Translations under genes and position numbers: made by a program
In this document: positions 36,639 to 44,795 of the stretch, piece by piece
How positions within the stretch are numbered: the first letter of the stretch is position 1
Layout: each line of letters starts with the position of its first letter
Origin: Bacillus wiedmannii
GTDB taxonomy: Bacteria; Bacillota; Bacilli; Bacillales; Bacillaceae_G
Assembly (NCBI RefSeq): GCF_001583695.1
Contig: NZ_LOBC01000039.1
Coordinates: forward strand, 1-64,000
Direction of reading: 5' to 3'
Length of the DNA stretch: 64,000 nucleotides
The notes under the pieces: model-generated
What the model was told of the DNA's origin: nothing
Databases searched by the model: none
The model's input: the letters and a program-made list of their open reading frames with translations, nothing else

Positions 36639-37181
36639 TTATTTCATCCGGTTATGTAAAAATAATGCCCTTAACTTCTTTCGACCTCTTGATAGACGAT
36701 TGTATATAAAAGAAGTTTTCACTCCCATTTTCTCCGCAATATCTTCTACACTATCTTCTTCCACGTAATGCTTCATAAAGATTTCTTTATCGTTCTTCTT
36801 TAAATGATTTAATATATGTTCCATATCATTACTAATTTCTCTTTTAGTCGTATCGGTATGTACCGCTATTTCATCTATGTGATCTATCCCATTTTCATTT
36901 ACTGCCTTCTCATATTTTCTCGCATAATCGATAGATTTATATTTTGTAATAGCCGCAATCCAATTTTTTAAAGTATTTTTCTCTTCATCATACTTTTCAA
37001 TATGATTCCAAATCGCCAATAACACATCATCCATACATTCCTCTTGCACATCTTCGAACGAAGCTAAATGCTTCTGAATAATACTTTTTATAAGTCCGCC
37101 GTACTGGTCGATAATAAAATATAATGCTTTTTCGTTCCTTTTCCTTAGCTGATTCACAACGTTCTCTTCTGTAATTTTCAC
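36639..37181 (-). CDS. ECF-type RNA polymerase sigma factor
   Basis: A 180-residue sigma-70-family protein with region 2 at ~10-85 (EECMDDVLLAIWNHIEKYD; LKNWIAAITKYKSIDYARKY) and region 4 at ~120-175 (IFMKHYVEEDSVEDIAEKMG; SFIYNRLSRGRKKL, the helix-turn-helix). It probably controls its own operon and envelope-stress genes, and is held by the membrane protein encoded next. Start ATG overlaps no other gene. Confidence 0.9.
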   Translation of the reverse strand: MKITEENVVNQLRKRNEKALYFIIDQYGGLIKSIIQKHLASFEDVQEECMDDVLLAIWNHIEKYDEEKNTLKNWIAAITKYKSIDYARKYEKAVNENGIDHIDEIAVHTDTTKREISNDMEHILNHLKKNDKEIFMKHYVEEDSVEDIAEKMGVKTSFIYNRLSRGRKKLRALFLHNRMK

Positions 37182-37326
37182 GAGCCCCCTCCTCTCTAAC
37201 TTACTCTACATCTATTAATTCGTATCGGTACTACTCATTTCTATCAATTTATACATATTCATTAATAATATCCAAAATAAACCTTATGCAGTAAAATATA
37301 ACTCATTAACTAGAGGGAGATTATAT

Positions 37327-37704
37327 ATGCACGTTTTGAGCTTACTTTGGATTTTCTATGTACCACTTCTTACTCTATGTGGGCTTTTTGGCGGTATTTT
37401 TTTAATTATTGCAGGAATTAAACATCGCAAATTGCTCATTTGTTTAACAGGGATACTCAGCCTATCCTTTACCTTGCTACCTTATGTTTTTTGGAGCATG
37501 GGGATTAATGGTGATACAATCCTTCCTATTCCAACTTCTCTATACTGGATCCTTTTTTCTTTAACTGGATTATTAGCGGGATTCATTGGGTTAAAAGCAA
37601 AAATTAAAAGTATACGCAATATGGGATTCATTATTTTTATTGCAGGAATATTAGGGGTTATTTTTTGGGGACTCATGTCTGCAGGGGATTCATTCTATAT
37701 TTAG
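37327..37704 (+). CDS. hypothetical 125-residue four-span membrane protein
   Basis: ATG follows AGAGGGAG at 7 nt. Four hydrophobic segments cover most of the protein (for example LLTLCGLFGGIFLIIAGIK and the last FIIFIAGILGVIFWGLM). Divergent from the sigma-factor gene. No family recognised. Confidence 0.7.
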   Translation: MHVLSLLWIFYVPLLTLCGLFGGIFLIIAGIKHRKLLICLTGILSLSFTLLPYVFWSMGINGDTILPIPTSLYWILFSLTGLLAGFIGLKAKIKSIRNMGFIIFIAGILGVIFWGLMSAGDSFYI

Positions 37705-37728
37705 TTGAATTCCTTTTATAAAAAGCAC

Positions 37729-37762
37729 AAAAAAAGCAGGGAAATTAATTCCCTGCTTTTCT
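37729..37762. terminator. bidirectional terminator
   Basis: Stem AAAAAAAGCAGGGAA / TTCCCTGCTTTT, overlapping the end of the transporter gene. Confidence 0.85.
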
Positions 37763-39544
37763 ATTTGATTTATTGCCTGACGGTAAGAAGAACGATAACA
37801 CCCAAGCAATCCCTGCGAGTATCGTTGCAATTAAGAAGGCATCGTTAATACCGTTAATTGCAGATAGCTTTGAAATTTGTCCAAATAATAGTTGCGTGCT
37901 CATCGCATCTCCTGCTTGCGCTGATCCAGCAATAGCTGCTAAACTTTGCCCCATGCCGTGTACTTTATCAACTAAAATTGGGTTTGACGTTGTTAACATG
38001 TTGCCGTAATCTGCTACGTGAGCAGTCGTTTGTTGGGTCATAAGTGTAATTAATATCGCTGTTCCAATTGAACCAGCTACTTGTCTTGACGTATTTTGCG
38101 TTGCTGTACCGTGAGAAATTAATTTCATCGGCAGTGCGTTCATACCTGCTGTCATAATTGGCATCATAATGAATGACATACCAATCGAACGTATAATATA
38201 ATCCGTCATAATAACGCTATACGGTGTATCCATCGATAACGTTGTGAATTCATATGTCGCAAACGTTGTAATGGCTAAACCGACAATTGCTAACGGACGA
38301 ATACCATACTTATCAAATAGTTTACCTGCAATAGGTCCCATGATCCCCATAATTAATGATCCTGGCAGTAGTAATAAACCTGATTCTATCGGTGTGAAAC
38401 CGCGAATGTTTTGCAGATATACCGGAAGTAATAACATACCTCCGAATAATGCCATCGTAACAATTGCATTAATTACTAAAGTAAAAGTAAATACTGGGTA
38501 TTTAAACACTTGTAAATCAAGCATTTTATTGTCCGTTGTTAGCTCTCTCCAAATAAATACCGCAATACCTACTACACCAATGATAAGTGAAATAACAACC
38601 TCTGCACTAGTCCAACTATTATTTCCTGCTTCACTAAATCCGTACAATAAGCTACCTAGTCCAATACTTGAACTAACAACACCGAATACATCTAACTTCG
38701 TTTTAGATACTGGCTGAGCTAGTGTAAAGAATTTTAAAGATAGGAATGTAATAATTAAACCGATGATAAACATCGCATAGAACATTAAGTTCCAGCTATA
38801 GTTTTCAATCACCCAGCCCGTTACAGTTGGTCCGATAGCTGGTGCTAAAATCATCGCTACACCTAGTAATCCCATCGCTGCTCCGCGCTTATGAGGCGGG
38901 AATAATGTCATGAAAATATTCATACCAACCGGCATTAAAATACCTGCACCCACCGCCTGAATAACGCGGCCCGTCATCATCATTGTAAAGTTTCCTGAAA
39001 TAGCACAAATGATAGATCCTACCGTGAAGAATAACATTGCCGCTACGAATAATTTACGATACGTAAATCGTGAAACTAAAAAGGCACTAATCGGTACTAA
39101 AATACCATTTACAAGCATGAAGCCTGTAATTAACCATTGTGCTGTTGAAGTTGATACATTAAATTCATTCATTAACGGAGGCAATGCAACGTTAATAATT
39201 GTTTGGTTTAAAATAGAAACGAACATGCCGAGAATTAATACAGCTACAACTGCTTTTACGTTCACATTTTCTACAGGCGTAGACATTTGTTTTTTCCGCA
39301 CTTCTTTTTCTTGTTTTACTTCTTCTTGCTTTCCTGTTTCTAACTCAACTACATTAGAAATTTCTGCTTCTTGCTTTCGTTCAATTTCTTTCTCTTCTGT
39401 TTCTACCTTACTTACTTCTATTTTATTTACGGCTGGGACTTGTTCTTCTCCCACGTTCGTTTTTTTCTTTCGTAAAAGACGATTTACAAGGAAGAAGACG
39501 ATTATACAAAATAGTGCATATCCTGCAATTGCAATTGAGGACAT
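37745..39544 (-). CDS. DHA2 family MFS drug exporter (EmrB/QacA type) with N-terminal extension
   Basis: A 599-residue transporter. The MFS part (from about residue 95) has about 14 spans with motif A-like FLVSRFTYRKLF and motif C-like GVAMILAPAIGPTVTGWV. It exports lipophilic compounds with proton import, working with the HlyD-like partner 12 nt upstream. Unusually it starts with an additional membrane span (5-22) and a ~70-residue Lys/Glu-rich cytoplasmic linker. The GGGGGAGATGAG site supports the long start rather than Met87. Controlled by the divergent TetR gene. Confidence 0.9.
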   Translation of the reverse strand: MSSIAIAGYALFCIIVFFLVNRLLRKKKTNVGEEQVPAVNKIEVSKVETEEKEIERKQEAEISNVVELETGKQEEVKQEKEVRKKQMSTPVENVNVKAVVAVLILGMFVSILNQTIINVALPPLMNEFNVSTSTAQWLITGFMLVNGILVPISAFLVSRFTYRKLFVAAMLFFTVGSIICAISGNFTMMMTGRVIQAVGAGILMPVGMNIFMTLFPPHKRGAAMGLLGVAMILAPAIGPTVTGWVIENYSWNLMFYAMFIIGLIITFLSLKFFTLAQPVSKTKLDVFGVVSSSIGLGSLLYGFSEAGNNSWTSAEVVISLIIGVVGIAVFIWRELTTDNKMLDLQVFKYPVFTFTLVINAIVTMALFGGMLLLPVYLQNIRGFTPIESGLLLLPGSLIMGIMGPIAGKLFDKYGIRPLAIVGLAITTFATYEFTTLSMDTPYSVIMTDYIIRSIGMSFIMMPIMTAGMNALPMKLISHGTATQNTSRQVAGSIGTAILITLMTQQTTAHVADYGNMLTTSNPILVDKVHGMGQSLAAIAGSAQAGDAMSTQLLFGQISKLSAINGINDAFLIATILAGIAWVLSFFLPSGNKSNRKAGN

Positions 39545-39556
39545 CTCATCTCCCCC

Positions 39557-40210
39557 TTACTTATGAATACGAACTGACACATTCATTCCAGGAACAATAT
39601 TTACTGATTTACTATGATCTAAAGAAATTTTAACTGGTACTACTTGTGTTACTTTCGTATAGTTCGCTGTTGCGTTGCTTGATGGTAACATAGAGAATGT
39701 ATTCGCTGTTGTTAATCCAACTTGCTCTACTTTTCCTGATAACGTTGTATCTGGGTATGCATCTACATACACATCTACATCTTGACCTTTTTGTACATCG
39801 TCAACATCTGTTTCTTCAATGTTTGCTGTTACCCATAAGTTGTTCATATCAAATGCATAAGCAATTGGGCTACCTGCTCCAACGAAAGCATTTGTCGTTG
39901 CATTTGATTGTACAATTGTTGCATTTTGTGGAATTGTTACATCTACTGTTTGTTCTCCATTTGCTGCCGCTACAGTAACAGCACCTAATTTATCATTTTC
40001 ATTGTAATTCTTTCCTACTTCAGCTTTCCAGTCAGTTAATTTACCTGCTACTGGTGATGCAATCGGAATTACCTTTCCATCAATTTTTGCATTTTCTGTT
40101 TTTAAATAATTTTCCGCTTGATTGTAATAGTAATAACCGCCAATACCGCCGCCAACTAGTACAATTAATGTGATAATGTTGATAATCACCATTCTTCGAA
40201 ACTGATTCAT
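39557..40210 (-). CDS. HlyD/EmrA-family efflux adaptor
   Basis: A 217-residue membrane fusion protein. ATG at 40210 (MNQFRRMVI) follows AGGAGAGG. One N-terminal span (~8-28), then the lipoyl/barrel-sandwich halves around KIDGKVIPIASPVAGKLTDW and VVPVKISLDHSKSVNIVPGM. The usual long coiled-coil hairpin is short, as expected for a Gram-positive adaptor. First gene of the exporter operon. Confidence 0.9.
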   Translation of the reverse strand: MNQFRRMVIINIITLIVLVGGGIGGYYYYNQAENYLKTENAKIDGKVIPIASPVAGKLTDWKAEVGKNYNENDKLGAVTVAAANGEQTVDVTIPQNATIVQSNATTNAFVGAGSPIAYAFDMNNLWVTANIEETDVDDVQKGQDVDVYVDAYPDTTLSGKVEQVGLTTANTFSMLPSSNATANYTKVTQVVPVKISLDHSKSVNIVPGMNVSVRIHK

Positions 40211-40274
40211 TGCATTCCTCTCCTTATATCGCATATAATTTTTTTCTAAACTATTTACGTCCTTATTGTTTAGA

Positions 40275-40309
40275 TTGTTTAATTGTTAATTATATTAACT
40301 TTTAAACAA
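40275..40309. promoter_or_regulatory. candidate operator 1 for the TetR regulator
   Basis: Inverted repeat TTGTTTAA...GTTAA-TTATA-TTAAC...TTAAACAA, 66 bp upstream of the adaptor start. Confidence 0.55.
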
Positions 40310-40333
40310 AAAAATCACACCATCTGCGGTGTA
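40308..40333 (-). terminator. terminator-like hairpin upstream of the exporter operon
   Basis: Minus-strand ACACC / GGTGT stem with 6-nt loop and a GATTTTTTT tail. It would stop transcription entering from the tetR side. Confidence 0.5.
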
Positions 40334-40442
40334 AATTGAAATTTATCTACCTGCGAGCGGTGCTGATTTCTGAAGGACTATCGTTTATAATTATAAATAA
40401 TTATTTTGAATCTACAACCGACAATTTACGCATGAAATGTCG

Positions 40443-40478
40443 CTTAAACAACAATATAATACCTATATGTTGTTTAAG
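40443..40478. promoter_or_regulatory. candidate operator 2 for the TetR regulator
   Basis: Perfect 10-bp arms CTTAAACAAC / GTTGTTTAAG with a 16-bp centre, 30 bp upstream of the tetR start; it shares the TTAAACAA element with operator 1. Confidence 0.65.
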
Positions 40479-40507
40479 TATAGAAAATTAAACGAGGGGA
40501 AGTAAAA

Positions 40508-41125
40508 ATGTCTATTAAAAATACAAATGATCCACGTGTAAAGCGGACGAGACAACTCATACAGGATGCTTTTGTCGCTTTAGTAGGCGAAAAAGGATTT
40601 GATGATGTAACTGTTCAACATATTGCAGAACGTGCTCCTGTAAATCGCGCTACGTTTTATAGCCATTACCATGATAAATATGACCTATTAGACAAAAGCA
40701 TTGAAGAAATGTTAGAGAAGTTAACAGAAGTTATTAAGCCGAAAAATAGAAATAAAGAAGAGTTTCAACTTACATTTGATTCACCACATCCGACATTTTT
40801 GGCTTTGTTCGAACATATCGCAGAAAATGTGAACTTCTATAACGTTATGCTTGGTGATAAAGCCGCTGGAAACTACTCTTATAAAATGATGAAAACAATA
40901 CAAACACATTTAACATTAAGCTTGTCTATTTCACAGCCAGATGATAAAGATCTTATGGTTCCTCGTGATATTTTAATTAGTTATGTGACAGGAGCTCATA
41001 TCGGGATGATTATGTCATGGTTAAAAAGAGGGATGATTTATACCCCGCATTTTATGGCCATGCAATTAACTCGTTTAATTATTTTAGGAGCTCATACTGC
41101 TGCAGGATTAGAACGACCTTTTTAA
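40508..41125 (+). CDS. TetR/AcrR family regulator of the divergent exporter
   Basis: A 205-residue regulator. The N-terminal HTH (~12-60: LIQDAFVALVGEKGFDDVTV, then VNRATFYSHYHDK) is clear. The C-terminal helical domain resembles the TetR_C_33 type common in Bacillus. It is divergent from the HlyD/MFS operon with two inverted repeats between, so it probably represses both and itself. Start ATG follows GAGGGGAAG. Confidence 0.9.
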   Translation: MSIKNTNDPRVKRTRQLIQDAFVALVGEKGFDDVTVQHIAERAPVNRATFYSHYHDKYDLLDKSIEEMLEKLTEVIKPKNRNKEEFQLTFDSPHPTFLALFEHIAENVNFYNVMLGDKAAGNYSYKMMKTIQTHLTLSLSISQPDDKDLMVPRDILISYVTGAHIGMIMSWLKRGMIYTPHFMAMQLTRLIILGAHTAAGLERPF

Positions 41126-41129
41126 AACA

Positions 41130-41162
41130 TAAAAAAGCGAAGGAAGATCTCCTTCGCTTTTT
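41130..41162. terminator. bidirectional terminator
   Basis: Stem AAAAAGCGAAGGA / TCCTTCGCTTTTT between convergent tetR and ysdC. Confidence 0.9.
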
Positions 41163-41165
41163 CTA

Positions 41166-42251
41166 TTAATTAAATGTAATGTTATGTACAGCCTCTTTAT
41201 CAAGACGTTTAATAACTTCTACAATTAACTTCACTGCATTTTCATAGTCATCACGGTGTAACATTGCCGCATGAGAATGAATGTAGCGCGTTGCAATCGT
41301 AATTGCCATAGACGGAATACCATTTACAGCAATATGAATGGCACCTGCATCCGTTCCTCCGCCCGCTACTGAATCATATTGATACGGAATTTCTAATTCG
41401 TCAGCAACATCAACTACAAAGTCACGTAAACCAGTATGACCAATAACAGACGCATCATATAAAATAATCTGTGGTCCATCGCCCATTTTACTTTGCGCTT
41501 CTTTTGCCGTTACACCTGGCGTATCTCCAGCGATGCCAACATCTACTGCGAACGCGATATCTGGTTTAATATAATTCGCAGATGTTTTCGCGCCACGAAG
41601 GCCAACTTCTTCTTGTACAGTCCCTACGCCGTATACAACGTTTGGATGCTTTTCATCTTTTAACTGCTTTAATACGTCAATTGCAATTGCACAACCAATT
41701 CGGTTATCCCATGCTTTTGCAAGTAACATTTTTTCATTTTTCATCACTTGGAATTCAAAGTAAGGTACAACTTGATCTCCTGGTCGTACGCCCCACTCCA
41801 TTGCCTCTTCTTGGCTAGAAGCACCAATATCGATGAACATGTCTTTAATTTCAACTGGCTTTTTACGCGCTTCTGGAGGTAAGATGTGCGGTGGTTTTGA
41901 ACCAATTACACCTGTTACATCTCCTTTACGCGTTACAATTGTCACGCGCTGCGCAAGCATAACTTGTGACCACCAGCCACCAACCGTTTGGAAACGAAGG
42001 AAACCTTTGTCATCAATTTGCGTGATCATAAAGCCGACTTCATCTAAATGACCTGCAACCATAATTTTCGGGCCGTTTTCTTCCCCTACTTTTTTCGCAA
42101 CTAAGCTTCCTAAATTATCAGTAGAAAGTTCGTCCGCAAACGGCTCAATATATTTCTTCATTACTTCGCGTGGTTCACGCTCGTTACCCGCAATACCACG
42201 TGCATCTGTTAATTCTTTTAGCATTGTCAATGTCGCGTCTAATTTTGTCAT
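41166..42251 (-). CDS. ysdC: M42 family metallopeptidase (YsdC)
   Basis: A 361-residue aminopeptidase of the tetrahedral TET/M42 family. ATG at 42251 (MTKLDATL) lies 9 nt after GGAGG; the GTG at 42260 is too close. Metal ligands are seen in [27 protein letters not shown] (catalytic Glu-Glu), [10 protein letters not shown] and the last His of [10 protein letters not shown]. It trims peptides in the cytoplasm. The B. subtilis orthologue is ysdC, also near rplT. Confidence 0.9.
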   Translation of the reverse strand: MTKLDATLTMLKELTDARGIAGNEREPREVMKKYIEPFADELSTDNLGSLVAKKVGEENGPKIMVAGHLDEVGFMITQIDDKGFLRFQTVGGWWSQVMLAQRVTIVTRKGDVTGVIGSKPPHILPPEARKKPVEIKDMFIDIGASSQEEAMEWGVRPGDQVVPYFEFQVMKNEKMLLAKAWDNRIGCAIAIDVLKQLKDEKHPNVVYGVGTVQEEVGLRGAKTSANYIKPDIAFAVDVGIAGDTPGVTAKEAQSKMGDGPQIILYDASVIGHTGLRDFVVDVADELEIPYQYDSVAGGGTDAGAIHIAVNGIPSMAITIATRYIHSHAAMLHRDDYENAVKLIVEVIKRLDKEAVHNITFN

Positions 42252-42320
42252 TGCCAACACCCTCCTTTTTCTTCAGTCACTTCATTATACAAAAGGAAAT
42301 TGAAATATTCAAAAATTAAA

Positions 42321-42812
42321 TCAGTATCCTTGTGTTTGACGCTGATGATTTACTTCATTTTTATCTAAATATGCCTTTTCAATCTCTTCTTGCTCAAACT
42401 CTAGCGCTTGTCCAAGTCGAAGATAGCTTGTAAATAATTCAATATAGTTCGTAATAGATGGTTGATCTGTAAAACGAATTACTTTGGCATATGTGTCTAA
42501 GAAAATTTCTACTTGTGTTTTATTCGTTTGTGCACATTTATAGAATAGGAAGTTTTTATCAATACCTAAATCAATTCCGATTGATAAAATAAAATGCAAG
42601 CCATCTACGTATTCTTCTAATATTACTTCACGTTCTGATGCTGGTTTGTTGCTCCAATATTTAAAACAACGTGTTTCATTTGCAAGTTCTCCAATTTCTA
42701 CAAGAAGAGCTAACATTTTTTCTTTTAACAACTTTTTCGGTTGTAAATCATGCTCTTTCACAATACGGTCATCTAATTCTTTTTGTAATTTAAATAGTTG
42801 TAGTAAGTCCAT
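42321..42812 (-). CDS. dimeric dUTPase (dUTPase_2 / MazG-like)
   Basis: A 163-residue all-alpha pyrophosphatase. ATG at 42812 lies 8 nt after GGAGGAGG. Metal-binding motif EIGELANE (Glu39, Glu42, Glu46) and second motif EEYVDGLHF (Glu66/67, Asp70), typical of the dimeric dUTP diphosphatase family. It keeps uracil out of DNA. This type is often of phage origin, but no phage genes flank it. Confidence 0.85.
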   Translation of the reverse strand: MDLLQLFKLQKELDDRIVKEHDLQPKKLLKEKMLALLVEIGELANETRCFKYWSNKPASEREVILEEYVDGLHFILSIGIDLGIDKNFLFYKCAQTNKTQVEIFLDTYAKVIRFTDQPSITNYIELFTSYLRLGQALEFEQEEIEKAYLDKNEVNHQRQTQGY

Positions 42813-43124
42813 TCTATTGTCCTCCTCCAACATCGCATTTTACGCAACAATGTTGTTTCATCTCAAAGTTCATTATTATTTTTCGTTTCTTATTAATAAG
42901 TCAGCCATTTATCTCTTTACAAAATAGCTTGTCCTTAATTTACAAATACGTTTCAATCATCACTATTAGATTGTTCACTCCGATTGGTGATAGTTAATCA
43001 TTATCCGGGGATTGTCCACTGATAAAAAATTTATTTTATCTGATGAAAGTTCCATATCATCTTTCCATTATAGCAGTGTCGTTTCAGGTAGGAAAGATAC
43101 TCTTCTTTCCAAAGGGGGATAATT

Positions 43125-43153
43125 GAAAAAAGCCAGGAGAATTCTCCTGGCTT
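43125..43153 (-). terminator. second terminator-like palindrome downstream of rplT
   Basis: Perfect 24-bp palindrome with AAGCCAGGAGAA arm, followed on the minus strand by TTTTTT. It lies ~85 nt past the rplT terminator. Confidence 0.75.
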
Positions 43154-43236
43154 CATATATATATTCTTCTATATCACTATAGCTTTTATATTGATTTTGT
43201 CATATCGATAACGACATACTTCTCTTTGCATACAAA

Positions 43237-43271
43237 TAAAAAAACCTTAGAAGAAAAATCTTCTAAGGTTT
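43237..43271 (-). terminator. terminator of infC-rpmI-rplT
   Basis: Minus-strand stem AAACCTTAGAAGA / TCTTCTAAGGTTT then T7, 12 nt past the rplT stop. Confidence 0.9.
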
Positions 43272-43282
43272 CAACTAATTAA

Positions 43283-43639
43283 TTAGTTAATGTTGTTTTT
43301 TGCAACTGTTGCTAATTCAGCGAAAGCTTTTTCGTCATGAACAGCTAAGTCAGCAAGCATCTTGCGGTTAACTTCGATGCCAGCATTTTTAAGACCGTGC
43401 ATTAAGCGGCTGTAAGAAAGACCATTCATACGAGCTGCTGCGTTGATACGTGTAATCCATAATTTACGGAAGTCACGTTTCTTTTGACGACGGTCACGGA
43501 ATGCATACATTAGAGATTTCATAACCTGTTGGTTAGCAACCTTGAATAATGTACTCTTAGAACCGTAGTAACCTTTTGCTAATTTTATAACTTTTTTACG
43601 ACGTTGACGAGTAACTGTACCACCTTTTACTCTTGGCAT
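43283..43639 (-). CDS. rplT: 50S ribosomal protein L20
   Basis: A 118-residue basic protein ([20 protein letters not shown]) that binds 23S rRNA early in 50S assembly. It also represses its own operon by binding the mRNA leader. AGGAGGTAATATT precedes the ATG. Last gene of infC-rpmI-rplT. Confidence 0.98.
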   Translation of the reverse strand: MPRVKGGTVTRQRRKKVIKLAKGYYGSKSTLFKVANQQVMKSLMYAFRDRRQKKRDFRKLWITRINAAARMNGLSYSRLMHGLKNAGIEVNRKMLADLAVHDEKAFAELATVAKNNIN

Positions 43640-43676
43640 AATATTACCTCCTAATTGTTCTATATATCAGCCGAAC

Positions 43677-43877
43677 TTATTTTAAGTTGTCAAGCATTTG
43701 ACGAATGCGTTTGAAGTCACCAGCGCTTACTACACCAGCTTTACGTAGTTTACGTTTAGCTTTTGTAGATTTGTTAGCGAATAAATGGCTTGTGTAAGCG
43801 TGAGAACGTTTCAGTTTACCTGATCCAGTCTTTTTGAAACGCTTTGCAGAGCCGCGATGAGTTTTTTGTTTAGGCAT
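43677..43877 (-). CDS. rpmI: 50S ribosomal protein L35
   Basis: A 66-residue, very basic protein with the family start [18 protein letters not shown]. Standard position between infC and rplT, 21 nt after infC. Ribosome site GGAGGAAATACC. Confidence 0.98.
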   Translation of the reverse strand: MPKQKTHRGSAKRFKKTGSGKLKRSHAYTSHLFANKSTKAKRKLRKAGVVSAGDFKRIRQMLDNLK

Positions 43878-43898
43878 AGGTATTTCCTCCTCTATCTA

Positions 43899-44414
43899 TT
43901 ACTTATCGTTTTTCGGTGCTAAAACTAAGAACATACTACGTCCTTCCATTTTAGGCTTAGATTCAATTGTACTAACTTCAGCACAAGCTTCTGAGAAGCG
44001 ATCTAAAACACGTTGACCGATTTCTTTATGAGTAATGGCACGTCCTTTAAAGCGAATTGACGCTTTAACCTTGTCGCCTTTCTCTAAAAACTTGATAGCA
44101 TTACGAAGTTTTGTGTTAAAGTCGTGTTCATCAATTGTTGGACTTAAACGAACTTCTTTCATGCTAATTACTTTTTGATTTTTGCGCTGTTCTTTTTCTT
44201 TCTTCTGTTGCTCAAAGCGGAATTTACCGTAGTCCATAATGCGGCATACTGGCGGTTTCGCATTTGGAGCAACTAATACTAAATCAAGATTAAGATTTGC
44301 AGCTAAGTCTAAAGCGTCATTACGAGACTTGATTCCAAGTTGATCGCCATTTGCACCAACTAAACGTACTTCACGTGCACGAATTTGCTCGTTAATCATC
44401 ATATCCTTGCTAAT
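43899..44414 (-). CDS. infC: translation initiation factor IF-3, AUU start
   Basis: A 171-residue factor that blocks premature subunit joining and checks the start codon. The start is ATT at 44414, 6 nt after a strong GGAGGTGG (44421-44428); the first in-frame ATG (44402) is 18 nt away. Residues read (M)[19 protein letters not shown] as in B. subtilis IF-3. N domain 1-75, linker, C domain from ~85 ([30 protein letters not shown]). Rare AUU starts let IF-3 limit its own translation. Confidence 0.93.
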   Translation of the reverse strand: MSKDMMINEQIRAREVRLVGANGDQLGIKSRNDALDLAANLNLDLVLVAPNAKPPVCRIMDYGKFRFEQQKKEKEQRKNQKVISMKEVRLSPTIDEHDFNTKLRNAIKFLEKGDKVKASIRFKGRAITHKEIGQRVLDRFSEACAEVSTIESKPKMEGRSMFLVLAPKNDK

Positions 44415-44468
44415 AGTAAGCCACCTCCAAGGTTTTTTCAGAACATCTTTTGTAGTCATAGAACCCGA

Positions 44469-44600
44469 CAAAAAAAGTGCGGGCATACGACACCCACACT
44501 TGTAAATTCTTAAGTAAGAAATACATTTACCTGTAAACTGCGAATGCGTCCATCAGGTGAGAAGCGGGTGCTTCTACTTGTTCCACAAAACAATATTCTA
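44469..44600 (-). ncRNA. L20-type attenuator leader of infC-rpmI-rplT
   Basis: The minus-strand leader upstream of infC ends in a terminator (44469-44501): AGTGcGGG / CCCaCACT-type stem with T7, placed before the infC start. Upstream segments (AGCACCCGCTTCT, CACCTGATGG) can form competing stems. This position and form match the L20 leader that controls the operon in Bacillus. The 5' boundary is approximate. Confidence 0.75.
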
Positions 44601-44765
44601 TTATCCTTGATGAGTTTATCATAGGACATGACGTCTGTCAAGAAGACGCGATGTGTTTTACTAACAACAAGAAATATTGTAACAAACAACTAACATACTT
44701 GCAATACTTTTTTATGATAAGTATTGTTTGGTTATTTTTTCTAGTTTTTCTTTTTTCTAATACAT

Positions 44766-44790
44766 AAGAAAGCCGCGGTATACCGCGGCT
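44766..44790 (-). terminator. terminator of thrS
   Basis: Perfect palindrome AGCCGCGGTA / TACCGCGGCT followed on the minus strand by TTTCTTA, a weak T tail. Confidence 0.65.
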
Positions 44791-44795
44791 CTGTC

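Larger units (their letters stand above)
42813..43282. other. 450-bp intergenic gap with hairpins
   Basis: No convincing gene. On the minus strand it holds the rplT terminator (43237-43271), a second terminator-like palindrome (43125-43153), and a weaker stem ATCACTAT / GTGATAGT near 42958-42994. A 20-codon minus frame lies between the two terminators but has no ribosome site. Confidence 0.6.

Noticed and set aside
38244..38717. 157-codon plus-strand frame inside the drug exporter gene
   Set aside because: Antisense shadow of a hydrophobic coding region; no start signal.
42321..42812. Prophage remnant suggested by the phage-type dUTPase
   Set aside because: Neighbours are core genes and there are no phage structural genes, integrase or att repeats.
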